Assembly: GCA_938029725.1 (NCBI GenBank)
Contig: CALHGE010000041.1
Coordinates: 1 to 64,000 of the forward strand
From: an uncultured Flavobacteriaceae bacterium
Lineage (GTDB): Bacteria > Bacteroidota > Bacteroidia > Flavobacteriales > Flavobacteriaceae
Reading direction: 5' to 3'
Length of the DNA: 64,000 nucleotides
In this document: one piece after another, positions 51,038-60,544 of the stretch
How positions within the stretch are numbered: position 1 is the stretch's first letter
Layout of the letters: each line of letters opens with the position of its first letter
Translations under genes and position numbers: made by a program
Notes under the pieces: model-generated
The model's input: only the letters and a program-made list of their open reading frames with translations
What the model was told of the DNA's origin: nothing
The model's database searches: none

Positions 51038-52228
51038 ATGAAGACAGCATATATAGTTAAAGCATACAGAACAGCCGTAGGAAAAGCCCCAAAAGGTGTT
51101 TTCCGTTTTAAGCGTACCGATGAATTGGCAGCGGAGACCATCGCATACATGATGAAAGAATTGCCAGATTTTGATAAGAAAAGAATCGACGATGTTATTG
51201 TTGGAAACGCAATGCCAGAAGGTTCACAAGGTTTGAATATGGCGCGCCTAATTTCGTTAATGGGATTAGACGTAATCGATGTTCCCGGGGTAACCGTAAA
51301 TCGTTTTTGTTCTTCAGGAATTGAAACTATCGGAATCGCTACAGCAAAAATTCAATCAGGAATGGCTGATTGTATCATCGCTGGGGGTGCTGAAAGTATG
51401 AGTTCTGTGCCTATGACAGGCTACAGAACAGAACTTAATTATGATTTGGCAAACCAAGGTCATGAGGATTATTATTGGGGAATGGGTAATACTGCTGAAG
51501 CAGTAGCTAACGAATACAAAGTATCTCGTGAAGATCAAGATGAATTTGCCTATAATTCTCATATGAAAGCATTGAAAGCCCAGGCAGAAGATCGTTTTCA
51601 AAGTCAAATTGTTCCTATCGAAGTGGAGCAAACTTATTTAGATGCAAATGGTAAAAAGGCTAAGAAAAAATATACAGTAACCAAAGATGAAGGCCCTAGA
51701 AAAGGTACGTCTAAAGAGGTCTTAAATAAACTTCGCGCCGTATTTGCAGCTGGCGGAAGTGTTACAGCGGGTAACTCATCTCAAATGAGTGATGGTGCTG
51801 CTTTTGTTCTGATCATGAGTGAGGATATGGTGAAAGAATTAAACATTGAGCCTATTGCACGTTTAGTGAATTATGCTGCGGCGGGAGTTCCACCAAGAAT
51901 TATGGGTATTGGTCCGGTTGCTGCCATTCCGAAAGCACTAAAGCAAGCTGGATTAAAACAAGATGATATTGAATTAATTGAACTGAACGAGGCTTTTGCT
52001 TCTCAGTCGCTTGCCGTAATGCGAGAGTTAAAATTAAACCAAGAAATCGTCAATGTAAATGGTGGTGCTATTGCTTTAGGTCACCCTCTTGGATGTACAG
52101 GAGCAAAGCTATCTGTTCAATTATTTGACGAGATGAGAAAAAGAGATATGCAAGGAAAATACGGTATGGTTACCATGTGCGTAGGTACAGGGCAAGGCGC
52201 TGCTGGTATTTTTGAATTCCTGAACTAG
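51038..52228 (+). CDS. acetyl-CoA acyltransferase (thiolase)
   Basis: 396 residues. Last step of beta-oxidation: cleavage of 3-ketoacyl-CoA by CoA. Nucleophile C91 in [12 protein letters not shown], the active-site [15 protein letters not shown], the His-loop [17 protein letters not shown] and the second Cys in [15 protein letters not shown]. The length and order of motifs are normal. It is cotranscribed with the HAD/ECH gene (99-bp spacer). Product call is certain at the family level; chain length preference is not readable. Confidence 0.95.
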   Translation: MKTAYIVKAYRTAVGKAPKGVFRFKRTDELAAETIAYMMKELPDFDKKRIDDVIVGNAMPEGSQGLNMARLISLMGLDVIDVPGVTVNRFCSSGIETIGIATAKIQSGMADCIIAGGAESMSSVPMTGYRTELNYDLANQGHEDYYWGMGNTAEAVANEYKVSREDQDEFAYNSHMKALKAQAEDRFQSQIVPIEVEQTYLDANGKKAKKKYTVTKDEGPRKGTSKEVLNKLRAVFAAGGSVTAGNSSQMSDGAAFVLIMSEDMVKELNIEPIARLVNYAAAGVPPRIMGIGPVAAIPKALKQAGLKQDDIELIELNEAFASQSLAVMRELKLNQEIVNVNGGAIALGHPLGCTGAKLSVQLFDEMRKRDMQGKYGMVTMCVGTGQGAAGIFEFLN

Positions 52229-52251
52229 AATCAAGACACTAGAATCAAGAC
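52224..52251. repeat. perfect 14-bp tandem duplication after the thiolase stop
   Basis: ACTAGAATCAAGAC at 52224-52237 and again at 52238-52251. A related string in inverted direction, TTCTTGTCTCCTGATTCTTT, occurs at 52618-52637 on the other side of the pseudogene. Confidence 0.7.
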
Positions 52252-52265
52252 CAATAGGCAGGCTT

Positions 52266-52611
52266 ATTTTTAAAAAGCTTAAAATTTGGAGGAGGAAATG
52301 ACTCTGGTAGATGAAACCTATAAAATGATAAAGAAGTTTCCTGAATTTTAAAAATTTGGTTCGACTTCTAAATAACAAGATGCGCAGTTTCAATTTCAGT
52401 AAATAGTACAAAAGGAACAAGCAAATCAACTGATAAACATTTTAACAAATATATAGAAGATCGTATTGGTTCCGCTTTTGAATGGAAAACACAACTAAAT
52501 ATTGCGTATCGCCAAGGGTATACCCATCATGACAATTTTCTATTAGTAATAAACAAAATACAACAATTACAAAAAACGATTTCAGGTTTTCAAAATGAGC
52601 TAAAATTTTAG
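52266..52611 (+). pseudogene. decayed four-helix-bundle protein gene
   Basis: Three frames together read like the four-helix-bundle family PF05635 (23S rRNA intervening-sequence protein): LKIWRR near 52278; then from 52298 MTLVDETYKMIKKFPEF and a stop; then FGSTS and, in another frame from about 52370, ITRCAVSISVN...GTSKSTDKHFNKYIED, GSAFEWKTQLNIAYRQGY and KIQQLQKTISGFQNELKF up to TAG 52609-52611. Two frameshifts and at least one premature stop break the gene. The usual SIPSNIAEG reads SISVNSTKG. It has no start or ribosome site of its own that fits, and sits between two genes of the fatty-acid operon. Confidence 0.8.
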
Positions 52612-52653
52612 TTTTAATTCTTGTCTCCTGATTCTTTAATCTTTAAAAAAGTT

Positions 52654-54468
52654 ATGAGTTCTAATACAGTTGAAAAAGATAATTTATTACGCGGAGGTCA
52701 GTTCCTTGTAAAAGAAACGAAATGTGAAGATGTTTTTACTTTGGAGGATTTATCCGAAGAACAAAAAATGATGCGTGATAGCACCAAAGAGTTCGTCGAT
52801 AGAGAACTTTGGGCACATTGGGAACGTTTTGAAAACAAAGACTATGCATTCACAGCAGAAACCATGCGTAAAGCTGGAGAACTAGGTCTTTTAGGTATTG
52901 CGGTACCTGAAGAATATGGTGGTATGGGAATGGGTTTTGTATCTACGATGTTAGTCTGTGATTATATTTCAGGAGCTACAGGTTCTTTCAGTACGTCATT
53001 TGGTGCGCATACCGGTATCGGTACCATGCCAATCACACTATACGGTAACGAAGAACAAAAGAAAAAATACGTACCGAAACTTGCTTCTGGTGAATGGCTG
53101 GGTTCGTATTGTTTAACGGAGCCAGGAGCAGGTTCTGATGCAAATTCTGGAAAAACAAAAGCAGTATTATCTGATGACGGCACGTATTACAGTATCACCG
53201 GTCAGAAAATGTGGATTTCAAACGCTGGTTTCTGTAATCTACTCATCGTATTTGCTCGAATCGAAGATGATAAAAATATTACTGGTTTTATAATTCCAAA
53301 TGACCCTTCGAATGGCATCACAATGGGTGATGAAGAGAAGAAATTAGGAATACACTCGTCCTCTACACGCCAGGTTTTCTTTAGTGAAACTAAGGTACCT
53401 GTTGAAGACATGCTTTCCGAAAGAGGAAACGGATTCAAAATTGCAATGAACGCTTTGAATGTAGGTCGTATCAAATTGGCAGCTGCCTGTTTAGATGCAC
53501 AAAGACGAGTGGTCAGAGAGGCAGTAAACTATGCTAATGAGCGTATTCAATTTAAGACGCCAATCATAAATTTTGGCGCAATTAAAGCAAAAATTGCTGA
53601 GATGACTACAAATGTATATGTAGGTGAATCAGGGAGCTACAGAGCGGCAAAAAATATTGAAGATAGAATTGCTATACGGGCTACAGAAGGTAATACGCAC
53701 CAAGAAGCTGAATTAAAAGGCGTTGAAGAATATGCTATTGAGTGTTCTATTTTAAAAGTAGCTGTCTCAGAACATGTACAGTATACTACAGATGAAGGTT
53801 TGCAGATTTTTGGTGGTATGGGCTATAGCGCTGAAGCTCCTATGGAGTCTGCTTGGAGAGATTCTCGTATCGGTCGTATTTACGAAGGCACCAATGAAAT
53901 TAACCGAATGCTTGCCGTAGGCATGTTAGTTAAAAAAGGAATGAAAGGGCATGTTGATTTGCTCGGCCCTGCGACTGCAGTAGGCGAAGAATTAATGGGA
54001 ATACCATCTTTCGATGCTGTTGATTTCTCTGAATTATTTGCTGAAGAAAAAGATTTAGTGGCCCGTTTGAAAAAAGTGTTCTTAATGATTGCTGGTTCTG
54101 CGGTTCAAAAATTTGGTGCTGAACTAGAAAAGCACCAACAGTTAATGATGGCGGCATCTAACATTTTGATTGAAGTTTATATGGCGGAAAGTACCATTCT
54201 AAGAACTGAGAAAAATGCGAAACGTTTTGGTCAAGAATCACAAGCAACACAAATTGCTATGGCTCGATTGAACCTATATAATGCAGTTGATATTATTTTA
54301 AAAAGCGGAAAAGAAGCCATTGTTTCTTTTGCTGAAGGAGATGAGCAACGTATGATGTTAATGGGCTTAAAACGCTTTACGAAGTATACCAATCACCCTA
54401 ATGTAGTAGCGCTACGCATACAAATTGCAGATAAAGTAGCTGCAGATAACGGGTATACCTTTGACTAG
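52654..54468 (+). CDS. acyl-CoA dehydrogenase
   Basis: 604 residues from the ATG at 52654 (a TTG at 52621 lies inside the spacer repeats and is rejected). First step of beta-oxidation: FAD-dependent oxidation of acyl-Co[37 protein letters not shown] and [12 protein letters not shown] in the FAD-binding N-terminal half; [18 protein letters not shown], with the catalytic Glu likely E in YEGTNE, in the C-terminal domain. The extra ~170 residues after position 430 match the long ACADVL-like form, where they join the protein to the membrane or form an extra helical domain. A good terminator follows. Confidence 0.95.
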   Translation: MSSNTVEKDNLLRGGQFLVKETKCEDVFTLEDLSEEQKMMRDSTKEFVDRELWAHWERFENKDYAFTAETMRKAGELGLLGIAVPEEYGGMGMGFVSTMLVCDYISGATGSFSTSFGAHTGIGTMPITLYGNEEQKKKYVPKLASGEWLGSYCLTEPGAGSDANSGKTKAVLSDDGTYYSITGQKMWISNAGFCNLLIVFARIEDDKNITGFIIPNDPSNGITMGDEEKKLGIHSSSTRQVFFSETKVPVEDMLSERGNGFKIAMNALNVGRIKLAAACLDAQRRVVREAVNYANERIQFKTPIINFGAIKAKIAEMTTNVYVGESGSYRAAKNIEDRIAIRATEGNTHQEAELKGVEEYAIECSILKVAVSEHVQYTTDEGLQIFGGMGYSAEAPMESAWRDSRIGRIYEGTNEINRMLAVGMLVKKGMKGHVDLLGPATAVGEELMGIPSFDAVDFSELFAEEKDLVARLKKVFLMIAGSAVQKFGAELEKHQQLMMAASNILIEVYMAESTILRTEKNAKRFGQESQATQIAMARLNLYNAVDIILKSGKEAIVSFAEGDEQRMMLMGLKRFTKYTNHPNVVALRIQIADKVAADNGYTFD

Positions 54469-54500
54469 TTTAAATTAATATTTTTGTTGAAACAGAACTA

Positions 54501-54534
54501 AAAACCGTCCCCCATATAGGTGGACGGTTTTTTT
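54501..54534 (+). terminator. intrinsic terminator of the fad operon
   Basis: 10-bp stem AAAACCGTCC (54501-54510) / GGACGGTTTT (54522-54531), T-run to 54534. Confidence 0.88.
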
Positions 54535-54655
54535 ATGACCGATATCGAGATGTCATTTGATTTAAGAGCGAGATATTATTGTTTTTTTTTACAAAAACAT
54601 TGCCATTAACTAATTTATTAATAATTTAAGGGATCTAATTAAAATCAAAACACTT

Positions 54656-56059
54656 ATGAAAAAAAGTTATTTAAATCCTACAAAACCATTTCTACCTTTA
54701 TTAATGGTAGCCCTACTCTTATTTTCTTGTTCTACGGAGAATGATTTACCTCAAGAAGAAGAACTCAATGCCGTTTATGCTAAATCATCATCTAAAAAAA
54801 ATTATATGGTGATTTTGAAAAACGAAAGTATTCCTGATGATTTCATTGCTAAAATGGAAAGTATGGGAGCAACAGTTAAATCAACAATTCCAGAAATTGG
54901 TGTCGTGGTAGTTTCTTCAAATGCAAGTACTAGCGCTGCTATATCTTCAAGCAAAGAAGTTCGCTCAGTAGTTCCTGACTTTAATGTGCAATGGATAGAG
55001 CCAGAAGATTTTTCTCCATTGGCATCACCCCTTAGCATAGGAAGCGATGAGCCCTATTTTGGTTTACTTTGGGGAATGGATGCAATTGATGCGCCCGAAG
55101 CTTGGAACATTGGGCAGACTGGGGCAGGTGTTCGCGTTGCTGTTTTGGATTCAGGTATGGATGGCACACACCCTGATCTAGTTTCTAATGTAAATACAGC
55201 TCTGAGTACTTCTTTTATCGAAGGTGAAGATTGGCAAGTACGACCTGGTTTTTATTTTAACCATGGAACGCATGTTGCAGGTACTATCGCTGCTGCCGAC
55301 AACGAAATTGGCGTTATTGGTGTAGCTCCAAATGCTGAAATTGTAGCCGTAAAAGTACTTTCTGAATTTACTGGTTCAGGTCCTTTTAGTAGTATTAATG
55401 CAGGAATCGTTTATGCAGCTCTAATTGATGCAGATGTCATCAACATGAGCCTAGGCGCAACCCTTGTAAAGAATGGAAGATTTCTTCAAGAAGATGGCAC
55501 CATTTTTAAAATTCCCGGTAAATTCATTGCAGAACTTAAGATTGCGCAACAAAGAGCAGTTAATTTTGCTTATCGAAACGGTACAACCGTTATAGCATCT
55601 GCTGGAAATGGGGGATCAAATTTAGATGGTGACGGCTCTGGACTTAAATTACCTGCTGCACTAAATAATGTAATCTCTGTATCGGCCACGGCACCTTTCA
55701 GCTGGGCTGAAAACCCTAATACAAACCTAGATGTTCCATCTAGCTACACGGACTATGGAAGAAGTCATATTACGGTTTCTGCCCCTGGTGGAGATTTTGA
55801 TAGCCCTAGTTCACTATGGTATTATGATATGGTACTTAGTACCATTCCTGGTGGCTATACTTGGACTGCTGGAACAAGCATGGCATCTCCGCACGTAGCA
55901 GGAGTTGCTGCTTTGATTATTGGCAAGAATGGAGGAGATATGGATCCGTTTGATGTGGCTAAAAAGTTAACCAATACCGCAGACAAGGTAGACGGCAACG
56001 GAGCAAGCCTTTATCACGGTAAAGGTAGAGTTAATGCCTATCGTGCTGTTACGGAATAG
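54656..56059 (+). CDS. S8 subtilisin-like protease, lipoprotein
   Basis: 467 residues. Lipobox LLLFSCSTEND (Cys 24) followed by an acidic stretch. A propeptide of the I9 inhibitor type (about 45-110, MVILKNESIPDDFIAKMESMG...) precedes the protease: D165 in AVLDSGMDGTHPD, H203 in NHGTHVAGTIAA and S408 in GTSMASPHVAGVAAL, with the oxyanion Asn in ASAGNGGSN. All catalytic residues are present. It likely degrades proteins at the cell surface. It stands alone between two terminators. Confidence 0.93.
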   Translation: MKKSYLNPTKPFLPLLMVALLLFSCSTENDLPQEEELNAVYAKSSSKKNYMVILKNESIPDDFIAKMESMGATVKSTIPEIGVVVVSSNASTSAAISSSKEVRSVVPDFNVQWIEPEDFSPLASPLSIGSDEPYFGLLWGMDAIDAPEAWNIGQTGAGVRVAVLDSGMDGTHPDLVSNVNTALSTSFIEGEDWQVRPGFYFNHGTHVAGTIAAADNEIGVIGVAPNAEIVAVKVLSEFTGSGPFSSINAGIVYAALIDADVINMSLGATLVKNGRFLQEDGTIFKIPGKFIAELKIAQQRAVNFAYRNGTTVIASAGNGGSNLDGDGSGLKLPAALNNVISVSATAPFSWAENPNTNLDVPSSYTDYGRSHITVSAPGGDFDSPSSLWYYDMVLSTIPGGYTWTAGTSMASPHVAGVAALIIGKNGGDMDPFDVAKKLTNTADKVDGNGASLYHGKGRVNAYRAVTE

Positions 56060-56088
56060 ATAGTATTAAACTTACTTAAGTAAAACTG

Positions 56089-56116
56089 AACCGCTCCAAA
56101 TTGGAGCGGTTTTTTT
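56089..56116 (+). terminator. intrinsic terminator of the S8 protease gene
   Basis: 11-bp arms AACCGCTCCAA (56089-56099) and TTGGAGCGGTT (56101-56111), T-run to 56116. The following 224 bp hold no gene. Confidence 0.88.
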
Positions 56117-56340
56117 AATATTAGCTCAAGAAACTTAGGCGATTTAAACCAAAATAACATCTAAGTTTCAACCGTCAGATAGCAAAAAAAGTACTTGAAT
56201 TTATAGTGCTACCAGTTCATTTAATCGCTAGAAGACTATTTCATGAACGCGTATGCTTCGAACATATAAAATGCTTCTTCAACTGTTATAATTAAAAAAA
56301 TACGGTTTCGAATCCTAACAAAATCGAGTAACTTTATGCG

Positions 56341-57783
56341 ATGAATAAATCGGCACTTCAAAAAGCATACTCCACAGAAGATTTTAAAAAACGTGGCCAT
56401 CAATTGATAGATGAATTGGCAAATCATATTGGTCAAGTTTGTAATGAAAGCCCCGGCAATGTACTTCATTGGGTTAGCCCCAATACATCTCTTAACTTTT
56501 GGGAAGAATTTCTAAAAAATGGCGATTCAGAACAGCTATTTCATGAAGTTTTAAAACGATCCACACATGTGCATCATCCTAAATACCTTGGGCATCAAAT
56601 ATGTCCCCCTGCTCCTATCACTGTCCTAACGGCTATGATTAGTGCGGTTTTAAACAATGGCACTGCTGTCTATGAAATGGGTATGGTCACCAATCCTATA
56701 GAGCGAATCATTACAGCGTTACTAGCCGCTAAAATTGGCTATCAAGAGCAATCGAGTGGCTTTTTAACGTCAGGAGGTACACTTGCAAACCTAACTGCGC
56801 TTCTTAGCGCAAGAAAAGCGAAAGTTTTATCAGATGTATGGCATGAAGGCCATTCGAAACCACTAGGAATTATGGTGAGCGAAGAAGCACATTATTGTGT
56901 AGAACGTGCTGCTAAAATAATGGGCTTAGGAGAAAGGGGAATCATTAAAATTCCTGTGAAGTCAGACTTTTCTATGGATACTGCGCTACTAGAAAAATAT
57001 TATAGCGATGCTATTCAAAATGGTATTGAAGTCTTTGCTATCGTCGGAAGCGCACCATCTACTGCAACTGGAATCTTTGATGATCTCGACAGCGTCGGCA
57101 TATTTGCTGAAAAATATGATCTCTGGTATCATGTAGATGCGGCTCATGGCGGAGCAGCACTATTCTCTAAGAAATACCGATATACTTTAAATGGAATTTC
57201 AAAATCAGATTCCGTAGTTATCGACGGGCACAAAATGATGATGATGCCGGGCATCACTACTGCTTTGGTCTATAAAGATGCAAGAACATCAAATGCTACT
57301 TTTCGTCAAAAAGCAGATTATTTACTCGAAGATTCAACAGAATCAGATTGGTACAACTCAGGAAAACGCACTTTTGAATGCACTAAGAACATGATGTCTT
57401 TGCATTGGTTTTCACTCTTAAAGACCTATGGCGAAGAAGTATTTGAAGCCTTCGTAACCACCCTGTATGATAAAGGTATATCGTTTGGAGAAATCATCGA
57501 AAAAAACCAACGCTTTGAACTTGCCATTAAACCTATGAGCAATATCGTTTGTTTTCGATATGTAGATGTTAGCTTAAATTTGAATACCTTAAACAAAATA
57601 AATGCTGCAATTCGGCAGCAATTATTGGAAGACGGAGAATTTTACATCGTACAAACAAAATTAAGAGGCATCCAATATTTACGCTGTACGGTTATGAACC
57701 CCTTTACAACAGAAACGCATTTCAAGGATTTACTAGAACAAATAGAGATGAAACTAGAAACTATTTTAGCGCTAAAACCTTAA
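56341..57783 (+). CDS. PLP-dependent amino-acid decarboxylase (group II)
   Basis: 480 residues. The fold and order of motifs are those of aromatic/diaminobutyrate/glutamate decarboxylases: SGGTLANLTALLSAR, SEEAHYCVERAAKIMG, GSAPSTATGIFDD, HVDAAHGGAALFS (Asp that binds the pyridine N) and K298 in VIDGHKMMMMPG (Schiff base). CTKNMMSLHWFSLLKTYG follows. The exact substrate is not clear; L-2,4-diaminobutyrate or an aromatic amino acid is possible. The stop lies 3 nt before the next gene, so the two are coupled. Confidence 0.88.
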   Translation: MNKSALQKAYSTEDFKKRGHQLIDELANHIGQVCNESPGNVLHWVSPNTSLNFWEEFLKNGDSEQLFHEVLKRSTHVHHPKYLGHQICPPAPITVLTAMISAVLNNGTAVYEMGMVTNPIERIITALLAAKIGYQEQSSGFLTSGGTLANLTALLSARKAKVLSDVWHEGHSKPLGIMVSEEAHYCVERAAKIMGLGERGIIKIPVKSDFSMDTALLEKYYSDAIQNGIEVFAIVGSAPSTATGIFDDLDSVGIFAEKYDLWYHVDAAHGGAALFSKKYRYTLNGISKSDSVVIDGHKMMMMPGITTALVYKDARTSNATFRQKADYLLEDSTESDWYNSGKRTFECTKNMMSLHWFSLLKTYGEEVFEAFVTTLYDKGISFGEIIEKNQRFELAIKPMSNIVCFRYVDVSLNLNTLNKINAAIRQQLLEDGEFYIVQTKLRGIQYLRCTVMNPFTTETHFKDLLEQIEMKLETILALKP

Positions 57784-57786
57784 CAT

Positions 57787-59313
57787 ATGAAATATATACC
57801 CTGCCTGGGCCTACTTTTTTTCATAAGTCAACTCTTTGCACAACCTGACACAGAAGTCCATTTGGTTGACCTTGAGATTAGTAATGGTGAAATTAAATTA
57901 TCAAACCCTAGAAATATTTCAAATAATCAAGGCTACGACAACCAACCATCGTTCTATGATGAAAACACGGTTTTGTTTGCTTCTACAAGAGCCGGGCAAA
58001 CTGATATTTTGAAATTCAACATTCTTGAGGGTAGCACCGCGTCATGGCTTACAGATACCCCAACAGGAAGCGAGTATTCTCCTTTCCGAATTCCTGAAAG
58101 CAATGCCATATCTGCCATTCGCTTAGATCTAGATGGTTTACAGCGCCTCTATGAATACAATACTGAAAATGATTCTACTAAAGTAGTAGTAAAAGGTGCC
58201 AAAATAGGCTACTACTTATGGTACACACCAGATATGCTTGTAGCCACGGTGTTAGTAGAAAACCGAATGGATCTCATTGTAAGTTTCCTAGAAGATGAAG
58301 GGAAATTTACAACGGTTCAAAAAAATGTAGGAAGGTCATTACTGAGTATCCCAAATACAGACCTCGTTTCTTATATCAGCAAAGAGAATTCTGAGAATTG
58401 GGAACTAAAATCATTAAACCCAGCTACCGGAGCTACAAAAAAAATAACCGATTTAGGAAATACAGCGGATATCTGTTGGCTTCCTGACGGCACTCTGATT
58501 GCAGGAAAAGGGAATGCTCTTTATAAATTTCATCCGAAAAATGATGAGACTTGGAGTCTACTACAACGTTTTCCGAATAAAAACATTACTAATATCACAC
58601 GCTTGGCAGTGAATCAAAATGCTACCCGTTTGGTTTTTGTGGCAGAACCTTCACCAGAAAATATTGTTCAAAAACAAGTGGAAGCTTTTAATGCGCGAAA
58701 CTTGAATGATTTTGCAGCATGTTACTCAGAAGATGTTGTGGTCGGTAATTTTCCGAACGACATTCAGTATGAAGGTAATGAAACACTAAAAAGCAATTAT
58801 GAGCGATTTTATTCTAAAACGCCACAAGTACACGTTAAAATAGTAAAAAGATTCTCTATTGGAACTATGGTCATCGATGAAGAATTGGTGACAATTGGTG
58901 ATAAGACCCATCAACAAGTTGCCCTCTACAAAGTTAAGAATGGTTTAATTTCAAGTATGACATTCATACATCAAAATGCCCTGTACTCAGCTGCTGAAGA
59001 AATTGTAAAACAACAATTAGATGCTTATAATTCTAGAGATATTGAAGCTTTTCTAGCTACGTATTCCGAAGACATCAAATTATATGAATACCCCAACAAA
59101 CTAACTGAAGAAGGGCAAGATGCGCTTCGTAATAGCTACGAGGCTTTCTTTGAACGCACGCCTGATTTAAATTGTGAAATCAAAAATCGAATTGTTATTG
59201 GCAATAAAGTTATTGATCAAGAATACCTCACCATGAATGGAAACAACTTCGATGCGGTATTAATATATGAAGTTGCAAGCGGTAAAATTTCGAAAGTCAC
59301 TGTGGTAAAATAG
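57787..59313 (+). CDS. exported WD40/TolB-like propeller fused to two NTF2/SnoaL-like domains
   Basis: 508 residues. Signal peptide (GLLFFISQLFAQP). Residues 20-285 are a TolB-like propeller (PSFYDENTVLFASTRAGQTDI, GSEYSPFRIPES, ICWLPDGTLIAGKG). The two C-terminal parts, about 293-395 and 400-508, are related to each other: VQKQVEAFNARNLNDFAACYSED and VKQQLDAYNSRDIEAFLATYSED open them, and both have a TP-V/L-x-C/H block and GxxVIDxE. They look like steroid-delta-isomerase-like NTF2 domains, each with a possible pocket. This fusion is unusual. It lies directly behind the decarboxylase. Confidence 0.7.
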   Translation: MKYIPCLGLLFFISQLFAQPDTEVHLVDLEISNGEIKLSNPRNISNNQGYDNQPSFYDENTVLFASTRAGQTDILKFNILEGSTASWLTDTPTGSEYSPFRIPESNAISAIRLDLDGLQRLYEYNTENDSTKVVVKGAKIGYYLWYTPDMLVATVLVENRMDLIVSFLEDEGKFTTVQKNVGRSLLSIPNTDLVSYISKENSENWELKSLNPATGATKKITDLGNTADICWLPDGTLIAGKGNALYKFHPKNDETWSLLQRFPNKNITNITRLAVNQNATRLVFVAEPSPENIVQKQVEAFNARNLNDFAACYSEDVVVGNFPNDIQYEGNETLKSNYERFYSKTPQVHVKIVKRFSIGTMVIDEELVTIGDKTHQQVALYKVKNGLISSMTFIHQNALYSAAEEIVKQQLDAYNSRDIEAFLATYSEDIKLYEYPNKLTEEGQDALRNSYEAFFERTPDLNCEIKNRIVIGNKVIDQEYLTMNGNNFDAVLIYEVASGKISKVTVVK

Positions 59314-59347
59314 AAGGCCTCTGAAACCGAAACTACATATTCTTCCA

Positions 59348-60484
59348 GTGATAATTCTGTCGCAATTTGCCTGTACCTCACTGTGGTTTGCTGGCAACGC
59401 CATTGTAGATGTACTTGCTCTTAAAACAGGCCTTGGCACCGAAATCGTAGGCTATGTTTTGTCCTCGGTGCAATTTGGTTTTATCACAGGTACCTTAGTT
59501 TTTGCACTCTTGATGATTGCTGACCGTTTTTCACCATCTCGTGTATTTATGGTTTGCTCAATGCTAGCGGCACTTTGCAATTTAGTTTTACTATCAGAAG
59601 AACTCTCAAAATGGATGCTGCTTTTGGCCCGTTTTGGTACTGGTTTTTTCTTAGCAGGAATTTATCCCGTGGGAATGAAAATAGCAGCAGACTACTACGA
59701 AAAAGGTTTAGGAAAAGCATTGGGTTTTTTAGTAGGCGCACTCGTTTTTGGCACTGCACTGCCCTACTTCGTTAGTGGTACCGAACTTGGAAGCCACCCA
59801 GACACCCTAATAAAGACGGTATCTATTTTATCTGTTTTAGGAGGAGTATTACTTTGGATGCTTGTTCCTAATGGCCCCTATCGAAAGCCAAGTAGGGTAT
59901 TACAGCTAAATGCCGGTTCAGCACTATTTAAAATAGTAGGGTACCGAAAAGCGGCTTTCGGGTATTTCGGCCACATGTGGGAACTCTATGCATTTTGGGC
60001 CTTTACGCCTTTAGCTATTCAAACTTTTAATCTGCTGAATTCAGAAACACTTTCGGTTCCGATATGGACGGGCATAATTATATCATTAGGTGGTTTATCT
60101 TGTATTATTGGTGGCTTTCTTTCGCAAAAAATAGGAAGCCTAAAACTTGCCCATATAGCACTAACCATATCAGGGCTATGCTGTTTACTTTCTCCTCTAT
60201 TTTTTCAATTACCACCATCCCTATTTTTAGTTGGATGGTGTTTATGGGGTATGGCGGTAATCGCCGACTCACCTCAATTCTCAAACTTGGTAGCCAGTGC
60301 AATTCCCGCTGAACTAAAAGGAACGGGCCTGACATTGGTAAATTGCATCGGTTTCGCAATTAGTATTTTCAGTATTCAATTGCTATCATATCTATCGACA
60401 AATACAAACCCAAAGTATTTGTTTATGCTTTTGGCTTTAGGGCCTTTACTAGGGCTGATACCCTTTACCAAGAAATCTTCTTAG
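59348..60484 (+). CDS. major facilitator superfamily transporter, unusual start
   Basis: 378 residues if GTG 59348 is the start. Twelve hydrophobic segments are visible, with GFITGTLVFALLMIADRFSPSRVF, the family's loop 2-3 block (D-R...R). The frame stays open upstream to 59309: from CTG 59321 it reads (L/M)KPKLHILPVIILSQF, a more natural N-terminus for the first helix, and AGAAGG (59312-59317) precedes it. So a CTG start is likely and the GTG start is a fallback; the first helix would otherwise be cut short. The gene follows the propeller/NTF2 gene, perhaps exporting the decarboxylation product (inference). Confidence 0.85.
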   Translation: MIILSQFACTSLWFAGNAIVDVLALKTGLGTEIVGYVLSSVQFGFITGTLVFALLMIADRFSPSRVFMVCSMLAALCNLVLLSEELSKWMLLLARFGTGFFLAGIYPVGMKIAADYYEKGLGKALGFLVGALVFGTALPYFVSGTELGSHPDTLIKTVSILSVLGGVLLWMLVPNGPYRKPSRVLQLNAGSALFKIVGYRKAAFGYFGHMWELYAFWAFTPLAIQTFNLLNSETLSVPIWTGIIISLGGLSCIIGGFLSQKIGSLKLAHIALTISGLCCLLSPLFFQLPPSLFLVGWCLWGMAVIADSPQFSNLVASAIPAELKGTGLTLVNCIGFAISIFSIQLLSYLSTNTNPKYLFMLLALGPLLGLIPFTKKSS

Positions 60485-60544
60485 TCCATTTTCATCATCA
60501 AACTCAAAGAATAAGCGTATTTTAGAAGAGTCAAAATATGCATT

